DNA of 64,000 bases from an uncultured Aeromonadales bacterium (GCA_902782145.1 CACZLZ010000004.1:1-64000); one strand, 5' to 3'; shown: positions 9,207 to 19,134, counted from the stretch's first letter. Program-made: numbers and translations. Notes: a model not told the origin generated them from the sequence alone.

Positions 9207-9292
9207 TGGTGCCTCGGGTCGGACTCGAACCGACACGGTTATTAGCCGGCTGATTTTGAATCAGCTGCGTCTACCAATTCCGCCACCGAGGC
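9207..9292 (-). tRNA. tRNA-Leu (anticodon CAA)
   Basis: An 86-nt class II tRNA. The acceptor stem GCCTCGG/CCGAGGC is perfect, with discriminator A and CCA encoded (9207-9209). The anticodon stem GCTGA/TCAGC closes the loop TTCAAAA, giving anticodon CAA. A variable arm and the GGTTCGAGTCC T-arm are present. The 3' side faces the integrase remnant. Confidence 0.97.
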
Positions 9293-9345
9293 ATGGTGTG
9301 ACTGCGGAGCCTGCCACCGAATGGGCATGACCTCCGACGCAAGTC

Positions 9346-9374
9346 ATTCTATTGATACCACACTCCATTGTCAA
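9346..9374 (-). promoter_or_regulatory. Sigma-70 promoter of tRNA-Leu
   Basis: Minus strand TTGACA (9369-9374), 17-bp spacer, TAGAAT (9346-9351). This near-consensus promoter ends about 54 bp upstream of the tRNA 5' end. Confidence 0.8.
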
Positions 9375-9396
9375 GAATGCGAGCCCCAGGCACCCT

Positions 9397-10479
9397 TCAG
9401 CGCCGTGCAAGCATAAACACCGCCGCCATGAAAAACAGGGCGCTGGGCAGGATCACACACACAAAGGGCTGGATGCCGAACACCAGACTCATGGGCGAAA
9501 AGGTCTGATTGGCCACATAAAACACAAACCCGTAAACAATGCCCAGGACGATGCGGGAGCTCAGGGATAGGGACCGCATAGAGCCAAAGGCCACGGTCGA
9601 GGCCAGGAAGATCATGGTGATCACCGCAAAGGGCGACAGCGTCTTGCGCCAGAACTCCAGTTCATAACGGTCAGCCTTGAGATGGTTCTTCTTCAGGTAC
9701 CGCAGGTACGAGTACAGACCATGAATGGAAAGTTCATCGGGACTGTTGGAGAAGATGTTGAACTTGTCGGGAGTGATGGTCAGCTGCCACTGGGCGCTGT
9801 CCTCATGGAGAAGATCAAAGCCGTCCTCTCGGAAGATCCGGGAGGTGATATCGTGAAACTGCCAGACGCCGTCCTGGAAAACCGCGCCCTCCGCCACTGA
9901 GTGGGACAGCAGTTTCCCGGAATCGGGATCAAAGGTGAACTTCTCAACATTCCTGAGCTCGCCCTCGGCACTGGCCTGGGACATGTAAAAGAACTCATTG
10001 TTCTCCCGGGCCCACAGATCACCGGTGATCCCCGGTGAGATGGTGACGCCCTTGATGGCCTGGGCCCTGATCTCATCATACTTGAAAGAGGTGTAGGGCA
10101 CCACAAACTCCCCCAGGAGGATGACGCCCAGCATCAGCGGGAGCACCATCTTCATGGCCGCGGTCACAATCATGAGTTTGGACACCCCGGAGGCCTGCAA
10201 CACCACCAGTTCGGACCGGGAGGAGAGCAGGCACAATGCCACCACCGTGCCCATGAGGGCGGAAAGAGGGAAGAAGGTGTAAAAATTGTGGGGGATCAGC
10301 ATGGTCACCGACTCCACCGCCGTGATCACGGTGAAGGTGCCGGTGCCCACATTGCGCAACTGCTCCATGAACTTGATGAGCCATGAGATCAGACAGAGGA
10401 AAAGGCTGACATAAATCACCCACACCGCCACATGGCGTCCCACATAGCGCTCAACGATTCCCGGCCAGATCCTGATCAC
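9397..10479 (-). CDS. lptG: LPS export permease LptG
   Basis: One of the two YjgP/YjgQ-type membrane subunits of the LptB2FG ABC transporter that extracts lipopolysaccharide from the inner membrane. The 360 residues contain three transmembrane helices, a large periplasmic beta-jellyroll domain (about 135-260) and three C-terminal helices. The SRSELVVLQASG segment matches the E. coli LptG coupling region. It starts with GTG that overlaps the lptF stop by 4 bp, preceded by a GAGGAGGG ribosome site, so translation is coupled. Confidence 0.95.
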   Translation of the reverse strand: MIRIWPGIVERYVGRHVAVWVIYVSLFLCLISWLIKFMEQLRNVGTGTFTVITAVESVTMLIPHNFYTFFPLSALMGTVVALCLLSSRSELVVLQASGVSKLMIVTAAMKMVLPLMLGVILLGEFVVPYTSFKYDEIRAQAIKGVTISPGITGDLWARENNEFFYMSQASAEGELRNVEKFTFDPDSGKLLSHSVAEGAVFQDGVWQFHDITSRIFREDGFDLLHEDSAQWQLTITPDKFNIFSNSPDELSIHGLYSYLRYLKKNHLKADRYELEFWRKTLSPFAVITMIFLASTVAFGSMRSLSLSSRIVLGIVYGFVFYVANQTFSPMSLVFGIQPFVCVILPSALFFMAAVFMLARR

Positions 10480-11645
10480 CTGACTTCCCTCCTCTTAAGC
10501 AGACGCCTGCGGTACCAGCGGGTCTCCACAAGGTTCAGAGGCAGGGCAAAAAACAGCAGATAAAGCACCGGCACCGCATAAAGCCCGGGGTACACCGGGA
10601 AGGATCCCCGATCCACCAGATTCTTCAGGGCCCCGCAGAACAGGAAGTAGGAGCCAAAGATCAGCAGCGCCGGCAGCAGTTTGGAGAACTTGCCCTGCCT
10701 AGGCTTCACCCCGCCCAGGGGAACGACGATGAGCGTCAGGACCGGAATGGCCAGGGCAACGGAGATCCGCCACTGCAGCTCTGCCATGGAGGATCGGTCG
10801 GAGGCCGCCCAGAGTTCCCCTGAGGTTTTGGCAGAGGGGCGGTCAGCCCGGGAGTCCCCTCCGGTCTCCGAGATCCAGAAGCGGTATTCATCAAAGTCCG
10901 CCATGGCATATTTCCCATGGCGATCCGGTCCGGAGTAACTGCGGCCCTGCTCCAGGATGAACCACAGGATCCCGTCATCATCCTTGGCAATGTTGCCGGT
11001 CCGTGCCATGGCATAGGAAGGTGGATAGCGGTCATTGCCCTGGAAGAACAGGTAAATGTTCCTCATGCGGCGCAGTTCATCCCCGGCATCAGCCTTTCCG
11101 GAGGCGGCGCTGGCTTTTCCCCCCTTGGGGGTTTTGCCGTTTCCTCCGGTGAGTTCATCCACATAGGCCACCACCTTGGAGGATCCCCCAAGCTTGATGA
11201 ACTTGCCGCTGTCCAGGGCAAAATAACTGGCATTCTCCCGGGCATCATCCAGCAGTGTGGCCTGCTTCTGGGCCGAAAGGGGGAGCAGATAGAGGGAGTT
11301 GAACAGGGCAACGCCGGCGGTGAGCACGGCAATAAAAAAGGAGATCCCCAGGCTTTTAAGAGGGGATATGCCGAAGGACCGCATGACGATGGTTTCCGAG
11401 TCCCCGCCCATACGGGCATGGGTGATAAGCACCGCCAGGTACACTGTCAGGGGCAGCATGAACACCGACATGCTGGGCACGGAAAGCAGGAGGATCTGGG
11501 TGACCAGGGAAGCGGGGATATCCCCCTTGGTGGCTTTGGTCAGCACCTGGACAAAGCTCTGGCACAGGAACACCGCCATGAGGATCGCAAACAGCGACAG
11601 CTGGCTTTTCAGGATCTCTTTGAAAATGTATCTGGAAAGAATCAA
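10476..11645 (-). CDS. lptF: LPS export permease LptF
   Basis: Partner subunit of LptG in the LptB2FG transporter, 389 residues. It has the same layout: three N-terminal helices, a periplasmic domain (about 125-280), three C-terminal helices. The GGDSETIVMRSFGIS segment is the LptF version of the coupling helix. The periplasmic domain carries an unusual Gly/Lys/Ala-rich insertion around residues 165-190. First gene of lptF-lptG, divergent from holC as in E. coli. Confidence 0.95.
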   Translation of the reverse strand: MILSRYIFKEILKSQLSLFAILMAVFLCQSFVQVLTKATKGDIPASLVTQILLLSVPSMSVFMLPLTVYLAVLITHARMGGDSETIVMRSFGISPLKSLGISFFIAVLTAGVALFNSLYLLPLSAQKQATLLDDARENASYFALDSGKFIKLGGSSKVVAYVDELTGGNGKTPKGGKASAASGKADAGDELRRMRNIYLFFQGNDRYPPSYAMARTGNIAKDDDGILWFILEQGRSYSGPDRHGKYAMADFDEYRFWISETGGDSRADRPSAKTSGELWAASDRSSMAELQWRISVALAIPVLTLIVVPLGGVKPRQGKFSKLLPALLIFGSYFLFCGALKNLVDRGSFPVYPGLYAVPVLYLLFFALPLNLVETRWYRRRLLKRREVR

Positions 11646-11817
11646 GAATGGCTCCCATCCGCCCCATGGCGCCGGATCATGCGGTGACGCCAGCGCCGGC
11701 TCACAGGTCTCATTTTAAGGCATGAAGGCGTCTTTTTGAAACTGTGCCAGATCCCCATGGCATGGATCTGCGGGACATCTGCATACTCCCGCCCGGACGG
11801 GCATAATGCCGGTGCGG

Positions 11818-11846
11818 TTTACCCGGCGGGTGTTTGCCGCTACAAT
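11818..11846 (+). promoter_or_regulatory. Candidate sigma-70 promoter for holC
   Basis: TTTACC (11818-11823), 17-bp spacer, TACAAT (11841-11846), 63 bp before the holC ATG in the divergent gap from lptF. Confidence 0.5.
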
Positions 11847-11909
11847 TGAGACAGTCCGGATGCCAGGGGATCTGTGTTCCCCTCCCGCCGGACCGGAGAT
11901 CCTGCCAGT

Positions 11910-12341
11910 ATGAACACCTGCCATTTCTACATTGCCGAAAAGACCCTTCCGGAGGATCTTCTGAAGACCGCCGCCGGGATCGCCGCCCAGATCCACCGGC
12001 AGCACTTCCGGCAGGAAGGGCGCATGCTGGTCCTCTGCCCGGATCCGGAGGCATTTGTCCGGGAAATGTGGCGGGTGCCGGGCTTCATCCCCTCAGCCGC
12101 CGCCGGAAGTCCGGACGCCCAGGCGGCACCGGTGGTGGCCGCCGGAAACTGGTGCCCGGGCTTTGGGATCATCCTCAGCCTGCGGCCCAGTCTTGAGCAT
12201 TACGCCCGGGAGGAACTGGACTGCGCCCTCCTGGCGGACTTCACCCTGAAAAGCATCCCGGATCTGCTCCCCGCCAGCCGCAGCCGCTACCGCCAGCTGC
12301 TGACCATGGGCATAAGACCGGAGAACATCAGCATCAGCTGA
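11910..12341 (+). CDS. holC: DNA polymerase III chi subunit
   Basis: Clamp-loader accessory subunit that links the replisome to SSB and to HolD (psi). The 143-residue protein starts with CHFYIAE, followed by a long helix and a Rossmann-like core with MLVLCPDPEAF and GIILSLRPS stretches. These match the chi fold strand order in E. coli HolC (ATFYLLD, VLIACED, DILISL). The ATG at 11910 has a GGAG upstream; an in-frame ATG at 11874 is less likely. Its place divergent from lptF matches the E. coli neighbourhood, but pepA and valS are not next to it here. Between 12342 and 12635 I see only pyrimidine-rich DNA. Confidence 0.8.
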   Translation: MNTCHFYIAEKTLPEDLLKTAAGIAAQIHRQHFRQEGRMLVLCPDPEAFVREMWRVPGFIPSAAAGSPDAQAAPVVAAGNWCPGFGIILSLRPSLEHYAREELDCALLADFTLKSIPDLLPASRSRYRQLLTMGIRPENISIS

Positions 12342-12635
12342 GAACTCCCCTGCCCCTGCCTTGGTTGCGAGCCGGCCGCTGCCAGCTCACCCGAGACGGA
12401 TCCTTCTCTTTTCCCTGGGACGCTCCCTTCTCTTTACGATCTGTCCTTTCTCTTCCTGCCGCCAACGGCATTCATGGCAATGAACTTGATCTCCATCTGT
12501 CCTCACAGCAGCACAGATGTCTTCCGGCAGTCCATTCCGCAGTTCACCGTGCCTTCCGGGTGCCGCTGCCATTCCCGCTGCACACCGGTCATTCCGGCAG
12601 AGATCCTCCCGGCACGCCGCCGGGAGACCACGGGA

Positions 12636-13493
12636 TCATGCTCCGGCGCCCGGCTCTCCGTCCTTTCCGCCGGAGGCGGTGCTGTCCCCAGCCCCGGCCG
12701 CACCGCCGGAGGTCTGTGCCTTCTTCTTGCCCGGCTTCACTCCGTCAGCCTGGTTCATTTCCAAGGCCTTGGCGTTCAGGCTCTCAATCTCCCGGGCAAA
12801 GAGATCATGCAGTTCCTGGGTGCAGGTCCTGACCCGGCGGAGATCCTCCTTGTTCTTCATGTCGAATTTGGGATACTCAATGGGATCCAGGTACTTGATC
12901 AGGACATGCCCGTTATTCCAGCGGTTCATGTCAAAATCATCAAAGTAGGTGGAGGCCACAATGGGAACCAGGGGAACACCGGCCTCGGAGGCGGTGACAA
13001 TGGCCCCGGGCTTGAACTTGCCCAGCCCCGTACCCTTGGACCGGGTGCCCTCGGGGAAGATCCAGATGGAGTACTTGCCGCTTCCCAGATCCTGGGAGAC
13101 CTTATTCATGGTCTCCATGGCCTTCTGCTTGTTCTCCCGGTCAAGGCGCACATTGCCGGCAAGAAAGTAAATCAAACCGAACAGGGGCACCCACACCAGG
13201 CTCTTCTTGCCGATGGCAATGACTCCCGGACGGACGCAGGGCGCCAGAGCCACGATGTCCCAGTTGCTCTGATGGTTGCCCGCATAGACCGCGGACTTCA
13301 TCCCGGCCAGAAACTCCGGCTCCTCCATGTGGATCTTCAGGCCCACAATCCGGGCGGCGGGCGCCAGGATGTAGCGGGTCACCAGGCTGGTGTTCCGGGG
13401 GTTGAAAGGCCGGGGCAGGCAGATCAGCAGGGCGAGGAAGAAGCCCAGGATCCCAAGCACCAGCAGCACAAAAATCCTACAGTACTTCAGCAT
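12636..13493 (-). CDS. plsC: 1-acyl-sn-glycerol-3-phosphate acyltransferase
   Basis: Membrane-bound acyltransferase that turns lysophosphatidic acid into phosphatidic acid in phospholipid synthesis. An N-terminal hydrophobic anchor is followed by the NHQSNWD catalytic motif (about residues 72-78) and the FPEGTRS substrate motif (about 144-150). Residues after about 245 form an Ala/Gly/Lys-rich tail not usual in PlsC. The ATG at 13493 has GGAG 9 nt upstream and overlaps the parC stop by 17 bp; parC-plsC pairing is common in gammaproteobacteria. Confidence 0.93.
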   Translation of the reverse strand: MLKYCRIFVLLVLGILGFFLALLICLPRPFNPRNTSLVTRYILAPAARIVGLKIHMEEPEFLAGMKSAVYAGNHQSNWDIVALAPCVRPGVIAIGKKSLVWVPLFGLIYFLAGNVRLDRENKQKAMETMNKVSQDLGSGKYSIWIFPEGTRSKGTGLGKFKPGAIVTASEAGVPLVPIVASTYFDDFDMNRWNNGHVLIKYLDPIEYPKFDMKNKEDLRRVRTCTQELHDLFAREIESLNAKALEMNQADGVKPGKKKAQTSGGAAGAGDSTASGGKDGEPGAGA

Positions 13494-15804
13494 TGTCAGT
13501 TTCTCCTGTTTCCTGCTCATTCTCATAGCCGATCGTAGGGGAGATCACCTCCACCATGTCAACCTTCTGCAGCCCCCGGGGAAGCCGCACACCCTTGGTG
13601 GTGGGTGCCACCCGGTACACGGACAGCTCCTCCGGATTGAGGGTGAGCTTGCGCTTGCCCGCATGGATCACCACAGTGTCCCCCCGGCCCAGCAGCACCA
13701 TGCGCAGGACATACTCCTCCCGGGAGGCCACCACTTTGCCCGGCAGGCCGATGAACCTGCCGCCCTTGCCCTTGGACAGCCGCGGCACCGCTGCCAGATC
13801 CGAGATCAGCATCCGGCCTGAGGTGGTCACCACCAGCAGTTCCGCATGGGATCCCCGGATCTCCATGGGCGGCAGCACCCTGCCCCCCTCGGGCACCGAC
13901 AGCAACGCCTTGCCCTTGCGGTTGGCGCAGGACATGGTCTCACAGGTGGTGATAAAGCCGTAGCCCGCATCCGTGGACACCAGGAACTGATCTGCGGGAT
14001 CGGCGATGATCATGCCTGCCGGCGTGTCCCCCTGTTCAAAGTCAAACCTGCCGGTGAGGGGCTCTCCCTTGCCCCGGGCGGAGGGCAGCGTGGCGGGATC
14101 CAGGGAGTAGGTCCGGCCTGTGGCGGTGATGATGATCAGTAGCTGGCTGGTGCGGCCCACCGAGGAGAAGGCGAAGCTGTCACCGGCCATGTAGCTGAGG
14201 CCCTTCACATCCACATCCGTGCCCTTGGCGGCCCGGATCCAGCCCTTCTCCGACAGCACAGCGGTCACCACCTCCGAGGGGGTGAGTTCCTTCTCGCTGA
14301 TCTTCTTGGCCTCCTCCCTGACCGCCAGGACGCTCATGCGATCATCGCCATGCTCCTTGGCGCACTTGAGGATCTCCTTCTTGATCAGGGAAATGAGTTT
14401 CCGGTCGCTGGACAGATAGCCGTTGAGCTGCTCCTGCTCCGCCAGCAGTGACGCCTGCTCCTCCCGGAGCTTCATGTCCGCCAGGCGGGCCAGCTGCCGG
14501 AGCTTGGTCTCCAGAATGTATTCGGTCTGCACCTCATCCAGTTTGAAGCGCAGCATCAGCTCTGCCTTGGGATCATCCGAGGTGCGGATGATGCGGATCA
14601 CCTCGTCAAGGTTGAGCACGGCAATGAACAGGCCGTCCAGGAGATGGAGCCGCTCCGTCACCTTCTCCAGGCGGGACCGGATCCGGCGCTCCACAGTGAG
14701 CCGCCGGAAGCTGAGCCACTGCAGCAGGCACTCCTTCAGGGTGAACACCCGTGGCCTGCCGTCCAGACCGATGATGTTCATGTTCACCTTGTAGTTCTTC
14801 TGCAGATCCGTGGTGGCGAACAGGTGCAGCATCAGCTTGTGAATATCCACCCGGTTAGATCGGGGAACGATCACCAGCCGGCAGTCGTTCTTGTGATCGG
14901 ACTCGTCCCGGACATCGGAGATGAGGTTGAACCGGGCAGCCTGACGGCCCTTGGCCCGGCCCTCCATCAGATCGGCTATCTGCTTCACGATCACTGAGGA
15001 TGAGGCCTGGTAGGGCAGGTTGGTCACCACAATGTTGCCGTCCTCCACCACATAGGTGGCCCGCATCTTGAAGCTGCCCCGGCCTGTGGAGTAGATTTGG
15101 CGGAACTCCTCCGGGGTGGAGATGATCTCAGCCCTGGTAGGGTAGTCCGGAGCCGGCACATGCTTCATCAGCTCCTCCAGGGGGAGCTCCGGATCGTCCA
15201 GGAGGGCACAGCAGGCGTTGGCGATCTCCCGGACATTGTGGGAGGGAATGTCCGTGGCCATGCCCACGGCGATACCCGAGGATCCGTTGAGCAGGATGTT
15301 GGGCAGCATGGCCGGCATATGAACCGGCTCTTTGACCGATCCGTCAAAATTGGGCTGCCAGTCCACGGTGCCCCGGTCGATCTCTGTCAGCAGCACCGCG
15401 GAGAAGGGGGACAGACGGGATTCGGTGTAGCGCATGGCCGCATAGCTTTCCCGGTTGTCCCGGGAGCCCCAGTTGCCCTCGCCGTCCACAAAGGGATAGC
15501 GGTAGGAAAAGGGCTGGGCCATGAGCACCATGGCCTCATAGCAGGCGGCATCACCGTGGGGATGGTATTTGCCGATGACCTCGCCCACAGTACGGGCCGA
15601 CTTCCGGTGAGGAGCGTCCGGCCGCAGCCCCATACTGTGCATGGCATAGATGATCCGCCGCTGCACCGGCTTGAGGCCGTCGGCGATGTGGGGCAGCGCC
15701 CGGTCGGTAACCACCGACATGGAATAGTTGAGATAAGCCTGCTCGGTGAAAGCCGGCAGTTTGATCAGCTCGTCACCGTTGGCATCAAGTTCGATATTTT
15801 CCAT
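13477..15804 (-). CDS. parC: DNA topoisomerase IV subunit A
   Basis: Type IIA topoisomerase subunit (775 residues) that decatenates daughter chromosomes with ParE. The KPVQRRI and AMRYTESRL motifs are present, including the catalytic tyrosine in the latter. The tower and coiled-coil region is followed by a C-terminal beta-pinwheel with [12 protein letters not shown] and [15 protein letters not shown] blades as in ParC. The start at 15804 gives the usual short N-terminus; an upstream in-frame start at 15885 would add 27 unlikely residues. The residue matching E. coli ParC Ser80 is Ala86 ([10 protein letters not shown]), while the acidic Glu84 equivalent is kept. parE is not adjacent. Confidence 0.97.
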   Translation of the reverse strand: MENIELDANGDELIKLPAFTEQAYLNYSMSVVTDRALPHIADGLKPVQRRIIYAMHSMGLRPDAPHRKSARTVGEVIGKYHPHGDAACYEAMVLMAQPFSYRYPFVDGEGNWGSRDNRESYAAMRYTESRLSPFSAVLLTEIDRGTVDWQPNFDGSVKEPVHMPAMLPNILLNGSSGIAVGMATDIPSHNVREIANACCALLDDPELPLEELMKHVPAPDYPTRAEIISTPEEFRQIYSTGRGSFKMRATYVVEDGNIVVTNLPYQASSSVIVKQIADLMEGRAKGRQAARFNLISDVRDESDHKNDCRLVIVPRSNRVDIHKLMLHLFATTDLQKNYKVNMNIIGLDGRPRVFTLKECLLQWLSFRRLTVERRIRSRLEKVTERLHLLDGLFIAVLNLDEVIRIIRTSDDPKAELMLRFKLDEVQTEYILETKLRQLARLADMKLREEQASLLAEQEQLNGYLSSDRKLISLIKKEILKCAKEHGDDRMSVLAVREEAKKISEKELTPSEVVTAVLSEKGWIRAAKGTDVDVKGLSYMAGDSFAFSSVGRTSQLLIIITATGRTYSLDPATLPSARGKGEPLTGRFDFEQGDTPAGMIIADPADQFLVSTDAGYGFITTCETMSCANRKGKALLSVPEGGRVLPPMEIRGSHAELLVVTTSGRMLISDLAAVPRLSKGKGGRFIGLPGKVVASREEYVLRMVLLGRGDTVVIHAGKRKLTLNPEELSVYRVAPTTKGVRLPRGLQKVDMVEVISPTIGYENEQETGETDNAEVL

Positions 15805-15968
15805 GAAAATGATCTTCTGTAAGGCTGGTTGTTGGGCAGGGAGCGCCGTCCTTCCGGAGGATCGGAACAGCCGGATCCCGGACACGGCGAAGGGGGCGCA
15901 GGCACAGCCAGGCGCATCCCTCCGGAAAAGAGGGGTTCACGGCATGATAAACAAATGAAGGAGGTTAG

Positions 15969-16730
15969 TCAAAGCCGCCCCGGGGTTCCGGAAGGCACTC
16001 CCGGATCCGGCGTGCCGGGGATCCGCACCCCGAAGTAGCGGCCCAGGATCTCCGGGGCCAGTGTCTCCTCCGGACTCCCCTCCAGGGGCGGTAGCTCCGG
16101 GGAGAGCAGCAGGATCCGGTCGGCGGTGTCCCGGGCCTGCTCCGGGCTGTGGGTGATCATCAGCACTGCGCCCCCGCCGGCGGCAAAGCGGCGCAGAAGG
16201 GTGGCGATGCGGATCCGGTTGGCAAAGTCCAGGGAAGAGTCCAGTTCATCCAGCAGGAGCAGCCGGCGCCCGCAGGTCATGGCCCGGGCCAGCTGCACCA
16301 GCTTGAACTCCCCGCCGCTCAAGGCGTCAGCCCTCCGGGAGGACCACTGGAGGATCCCGATCTGCTCCATCACCCTGCGGCAGTCATCCCGCTCCAGCCG
16401 CCCCGGCACCCCCATGAGGCCCAGACGGGGGTACCAGCCGGCAAGGACATAGTCCTCCACCGTGCAGGGGCAGGCGGGGATCCCGTTCTGGGAGGCCAGG
16501 GCCAGAAGGGAGAAGATCTCCCGCTGGGACATGACCCCGATGCTCCGGCCACCCAGGGACACCGTCCCACCAAGGAGCAGGGACCGTTCAGCAAAGACTG
16601 CCAGCATGGTGGACTTGCCGCAACCGTTGGGCCCCATCACCGCCAGGATCTCCCCGGCCCTGAGGTCAAAACTCAGATCCCGGATGAGGGCCCGCCCCCG
16701 GCCGAAGGACACCCGGTCAAAACTCAGCAT
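15969..16730 (-). CDS. Iron-siderophore/cobalamin-type ABC transporter ATPase
   Basis: ATP-binding subunit of the FecE/BtuD class, 253 residues, energising the permease encoded just upstream. Walker A is GPNGCGKST (about 33-41), the signature is LSGGE, Walker B is LLLLDE and the switch histidine is in ITHSP. After the catalytic Glu the usual Pro is Leu (DELDSSLD). The ATG at 16730 overlaps the permease stop by 7 bp. Last gene of a four-gene operon. The substrate (ferric siderophore, haem or cobalamin) cannot be told from the sequence. Confidence 0.88.
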   Translation of the reverse strand: MLSFDRVSFGRGRALIRDLSFDLRAGEILAVMGPNGCGKSTMLAVFAERSLLLGGTVSLGGRSIGVMSQREIFSLLALASQNGIPACPCTVEDYVLAGWYPRLGLMGVPGRLERDDCRRVMEQIGILQWSSRRADALSGGEFKLVQLARAMTCGRRLLLLDELDSSLDFANRIRIATLLRRFAAGGGAVLMITHSPEQARDTADRILLLSPELPPLEGSPEETLAPEILGRYFGVRIPGTPDPGVPSGTPGRL

Positions 16731-17716
16731 GTCCCGTCCCTCCTGCCGGCGTTCCGGCACAGGACCACGGCGAACACCGGGGCCCCCAGGATGGAGGTGA
16801 TCACCCCCAGGGGAAGCTCATAGGTGAAGAGGCTGCGGCAGATCAGATCCACCCCCACCAGCAGCACCGCCCCCAGAAGCATGGAGGCGGGCAGCAGGAT
16901 CCGGTGGCGGAACCCGAACCAGATCCGGGCCAGATGGGGCACCACCAGCCCCACCCAGCCGATGATCCCCACCCGGGAGATGAACAGGCCGCAGATCACC
17001 GAGCACAGGATCACTGCCATAAGGCGGAGCCTGCCGGCAGGCAGCCCAAGGCCTGCGGCATCCGCCTCACCCAGACTCATGACGTCCAGGGCGAAGCCCA
17101 GGCGCCACAGCAGCAGCGCCCCGGGCAGCAGGGCCAGAACAAGCACCGCCAGATCCCCCTGGGTCATCCGGGCCATGGATCCGAACAGAAAGAAGAGAAT
17201 GGAGGGAAACTCCTCCGCCCGGGGGTTCAGGGCGCAGATCAGCTCCACCACCCCCGAGAAGAACGCCGCCACCACAATGCCCGCCAGCACCAGCAGCAGA
17301 ACCCCGCCTCCGCCGGCCATCCGGGCCAGGAGCAGGGCCACCGTCACCGCCAGCATCCCCCCGGCAAAGGAGGAGAAAGCCGCCGCCGGGGCCCCCAGCC
17401 CCAGCACCAGGGCCGCAGCCGCCCCACAGGCGGCGCCGCTGCTCACCCCCAGGATATCCGGAGACACCAGGGGATTGTTGAAGATGCTCTGCATCACCGC
17501 CCCGGTGAGGCTCAGGGCCGCCCCGGTCATGAGGGCGCCCAGAAGCCTGGGCAGCCGGATCTCCAGCACCACGGTGCCGGCCTCCTCCCCGCCGTTTCCC
17601 AGCAGGGCGGACACCACCTCCCCCAGTGGCAGGCTGTAGGATCCCGTGGCCAGATACGCCAGGGACAGCAGGATCAGCAGCAGTGCCAGCACACCAAAGC
17701 CCAGGACGGTCCTCAC
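16724..17716 (-). CDS. FecCD-family ABC transporter permease
   Basis: BtuC/FecCD-type permease, 330 residues with about nine to ten transmembrane helices. It has the family's RLPRLLGALMTGAALSLTG motif (about 54-72), NPLVSPDILGVSSGA (about 81-95) and the coupling region GIIGWVGLVVPHLAR. A homodimer would form the pore for an iron-chelate or cobalamin. Its start overlaps exbD by 4 bp. No periplasmic binding protein gene is found in the operon or nearby, which is unusual. Confidence 0.9.
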   Translation of the reverse strand: MRTVLGFGVLALLLILLSLAYLATGSYSLPLGEVVSALLGNGGEEAGTVVLEIRLPRLLGALMTGAALSLTGAVMQSIFNNPLVSPDILGVSSGAACGAAAALVLGLGAPAAAFSSFAGGMLAVTVALLLARMAGGGGVLLLVLAGIVVAAFFSGVVELICALNPRAEEFPSILFFLFGSMARMTQGDLAVLVLALLPGALLLWRLGFALDVMSLGEADAAGLGLPAGRLRLMAVILCSVICGLFISRVGIIGWVGLVVPHLARIWFGFRHRILLPASMLLGAVLLVGVDLICRSLFTYELPLGVITSILGAPVFAVVLCRNAGRRDGTC

Positions 17717-18096
17717 GGCCGGGCCCCTCCGGCAATGTCAATGTCCCTGCCGCCCCGGGCGGCCTCGGCCAGGATCCCGGCAAAGAGATCAAAGGTCACC
17801 TCATCCTCGGCAGTGATCCGGATCCGGCGCACCTCATCCGCCAGGCGCTGACTGAGGACCTCCCGGGTGACCGTCTCCCCGTCATACTCCAGTGCGCCAC
17901 CGGCCCGGATCAGGATCTCCGCCCGCTCCCCCGCCGCACCGGCATCCCCGGAGGAGGCCCGCACCGACAGGGCCATGGAGGGCATGGCAATCATGAAGAT
18001 CACCAGCAGCACCAGCATCACGTCCATCAGGGGGACCACATTGATCATCATGGAGGGATCCGGCTCCTCCTCCCGCACTTCCCGTCTAAAGGCCAT
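17713..18096 (-). CDS. exbD: ExbD/TolR-family proton-channel protein
   Basis: Single-pass inner-membrane protein of 127 residues. The transmembrane segment (about 17-40) contains the family's PLMDVMLVLLVIFM stretch with the essential aspartate; the periplasmic domain follows. With ExbB it would use proton-motive force to drive TonB. The 11-bp overlap with exbB and 4-bp overlap with the permease gene point to one transcript. No tonB gene is seen in the window. Confidence 0.9.
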   Translation of the reverse strand: MAFRREVREEEPDPSMMINVVPLMDVMLVLLVIFMIAMPSMALSVRASSGDAGAAGERAEILIRAGGALEYDGETVTREVLSQRLADEVRRIRITAEDEVTFDLFAGILAEAARGGRDIDIAGGARP

Positions 18097-18733
18097 CAGA
18101 CTTCATCCGGCAGGTGAGCAGGGTGTGGTACACCCGGGAAAGGGAGTCCAGCTCCTCCCGGCACCGGCGGATCCTCCCGGACAGGAGGCTGCCGGCAAAG
18201 GCGGCGGGAATGGCGGTGATCAGGCCGAAGGCCGTCATGATCAGCGTCTCCCCCACAGCGGAGGAGATCATGGAAATGGAAGGATCCCCGCTGCCGGCGG
18301 CCAGGGAGGTCAGGGCATGGTAGATCCCGATGACCGTCCCCAGCAGGCCGATGAAGGGGGCCGTGGCGGCCGTCAGGGTGAGCAGGCCCAGCCCCCGGCG
18401 CAGGCGGCCGACCATAACCTGGGTCTCATGGGCCATAAGATCCCAGAGCAGTTCCTCCCGCCGGGAGGTCTCCAGGGGAAGGGTGTTGATCCGGGCCCAC
18501 TCAAAGGCCCCGGCCACCATCAGGTTCACCAGGGGGCTGCGATCGTTCCGGGTGTAGGCGGAGATATCCTCAAAGCCCCTGACGGTGCGCCACTTCTCCC
18601 GCACCCGGGAAAAATCCCGGCCGAACAGGAACAGATCCAGACTCCGGGTGCAGATCACGTACCAGCTGGCCGCGGACAGGATCGTCAGGATCCAGGTCAC
18701 CGTCCAGCTGACCGCATTGAAATGCTCAAACAT
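18086..18733 (-). CDS. exbB: ExbB/TolQ/MotA-family proton-channel protein
   Basis: Three-helix inner-membrane protein of 215 residues. Helix 1 is near the N-terminus; helices 2 and 3 lie at about 118-138 and 163-185. The TAPFIGLLGTVIGIYHAL stretch is the TolQ/ExbB signature. The ATG at 18733 is fixed by a GGAGG six nt upstream; the frame stays open further upstream but without a start site as good. First gene of exbB-exbD-permease-ATPase. The grouping suggests that energy for an outer-membrane receptor and inner-membrane import of the same ligand are made together. Confidence 0.9.
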   Translation of the reverse strand: MFEHFNAVSWTVTWILTILSAASWYVICTRSLDLFLFGRDFSRVREKWRTVRGFEDISAYTRNDRSPLVNLMVAGAFEWARINTLPLETSRREELLWDLMAHETQVMVGRLRRGLGLLTLTAATAPFIGLLGTVIGIYHALTSLAAGSGDPSISMISSAVGETLIMTAFGLITAIPAAFAGSLLSGRIRRCREELDSLSRVYHTLLTCRMKSDGL

Positions 18734-18905
18734 ATGCCCTCCAGGCATGCGGCCGATCCCGGCCGCGCCGCCGCCGTCCCGACCAGGGAGGCGGCGCCCT
18801 GGCAATATACCACAGATCCCCGGCCGCTGATCCCCGGCATAGGCGGCTCCCCCGGCGGTTGCCGGTCCACGGTCCTCCGCCCCGGCAGGCAGCCCCACTC
18901 CCCTT

Positions 18906-18953
18906 CCACCGGCAGGTGCCGCCTTTGATCCTCAGCCACCAGCAGGTGCCGCC
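18906..18953. repeat. Imperfect direct repeat in exbB/tRNA-Trp gap
   Basis: An 18-bp segment at 18906-18923 recurs at 18936-18953 with one difference. The wider gap 18734-19093 is otherwise GC-rich DNA without a gene I can support. Confidence 0.5.
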
Positions 18954-19093
18954 GCCTTTCCCCTGGCAGGCAGGTTCCCGGATCCTTTCCCAGAGGCGGG
19001 ACACTGCAGGATCAGTTTCAGGATCAGCGGCAGGGACTGCCATGATCAGGCGGGCAGATTTTGGTCAGACAGCAAATTTTTCTGCTAAAACCC

Positions 19094-19121
19094 TTTCAAT
19101 TTCCGCCATCCGGCGTATAAT
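19094..19121 (+). promoter_or_regulatory. Promoter of tRNA-Trp
   Basis: Perfect TATAAT at 19116-19121 with a weaker TTTCAA (19094-19099) 16 bp upstream; it lies 13 bp before the tRNA. Confidence 0.6.
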
Positions 19122-19134
19122 CTCTGACTGTCGC

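Noticed and set aside
12474-13538. 354-codon plus-strand frame over plsC
   Set aside because: Entirely antisense to a well-supported gene.
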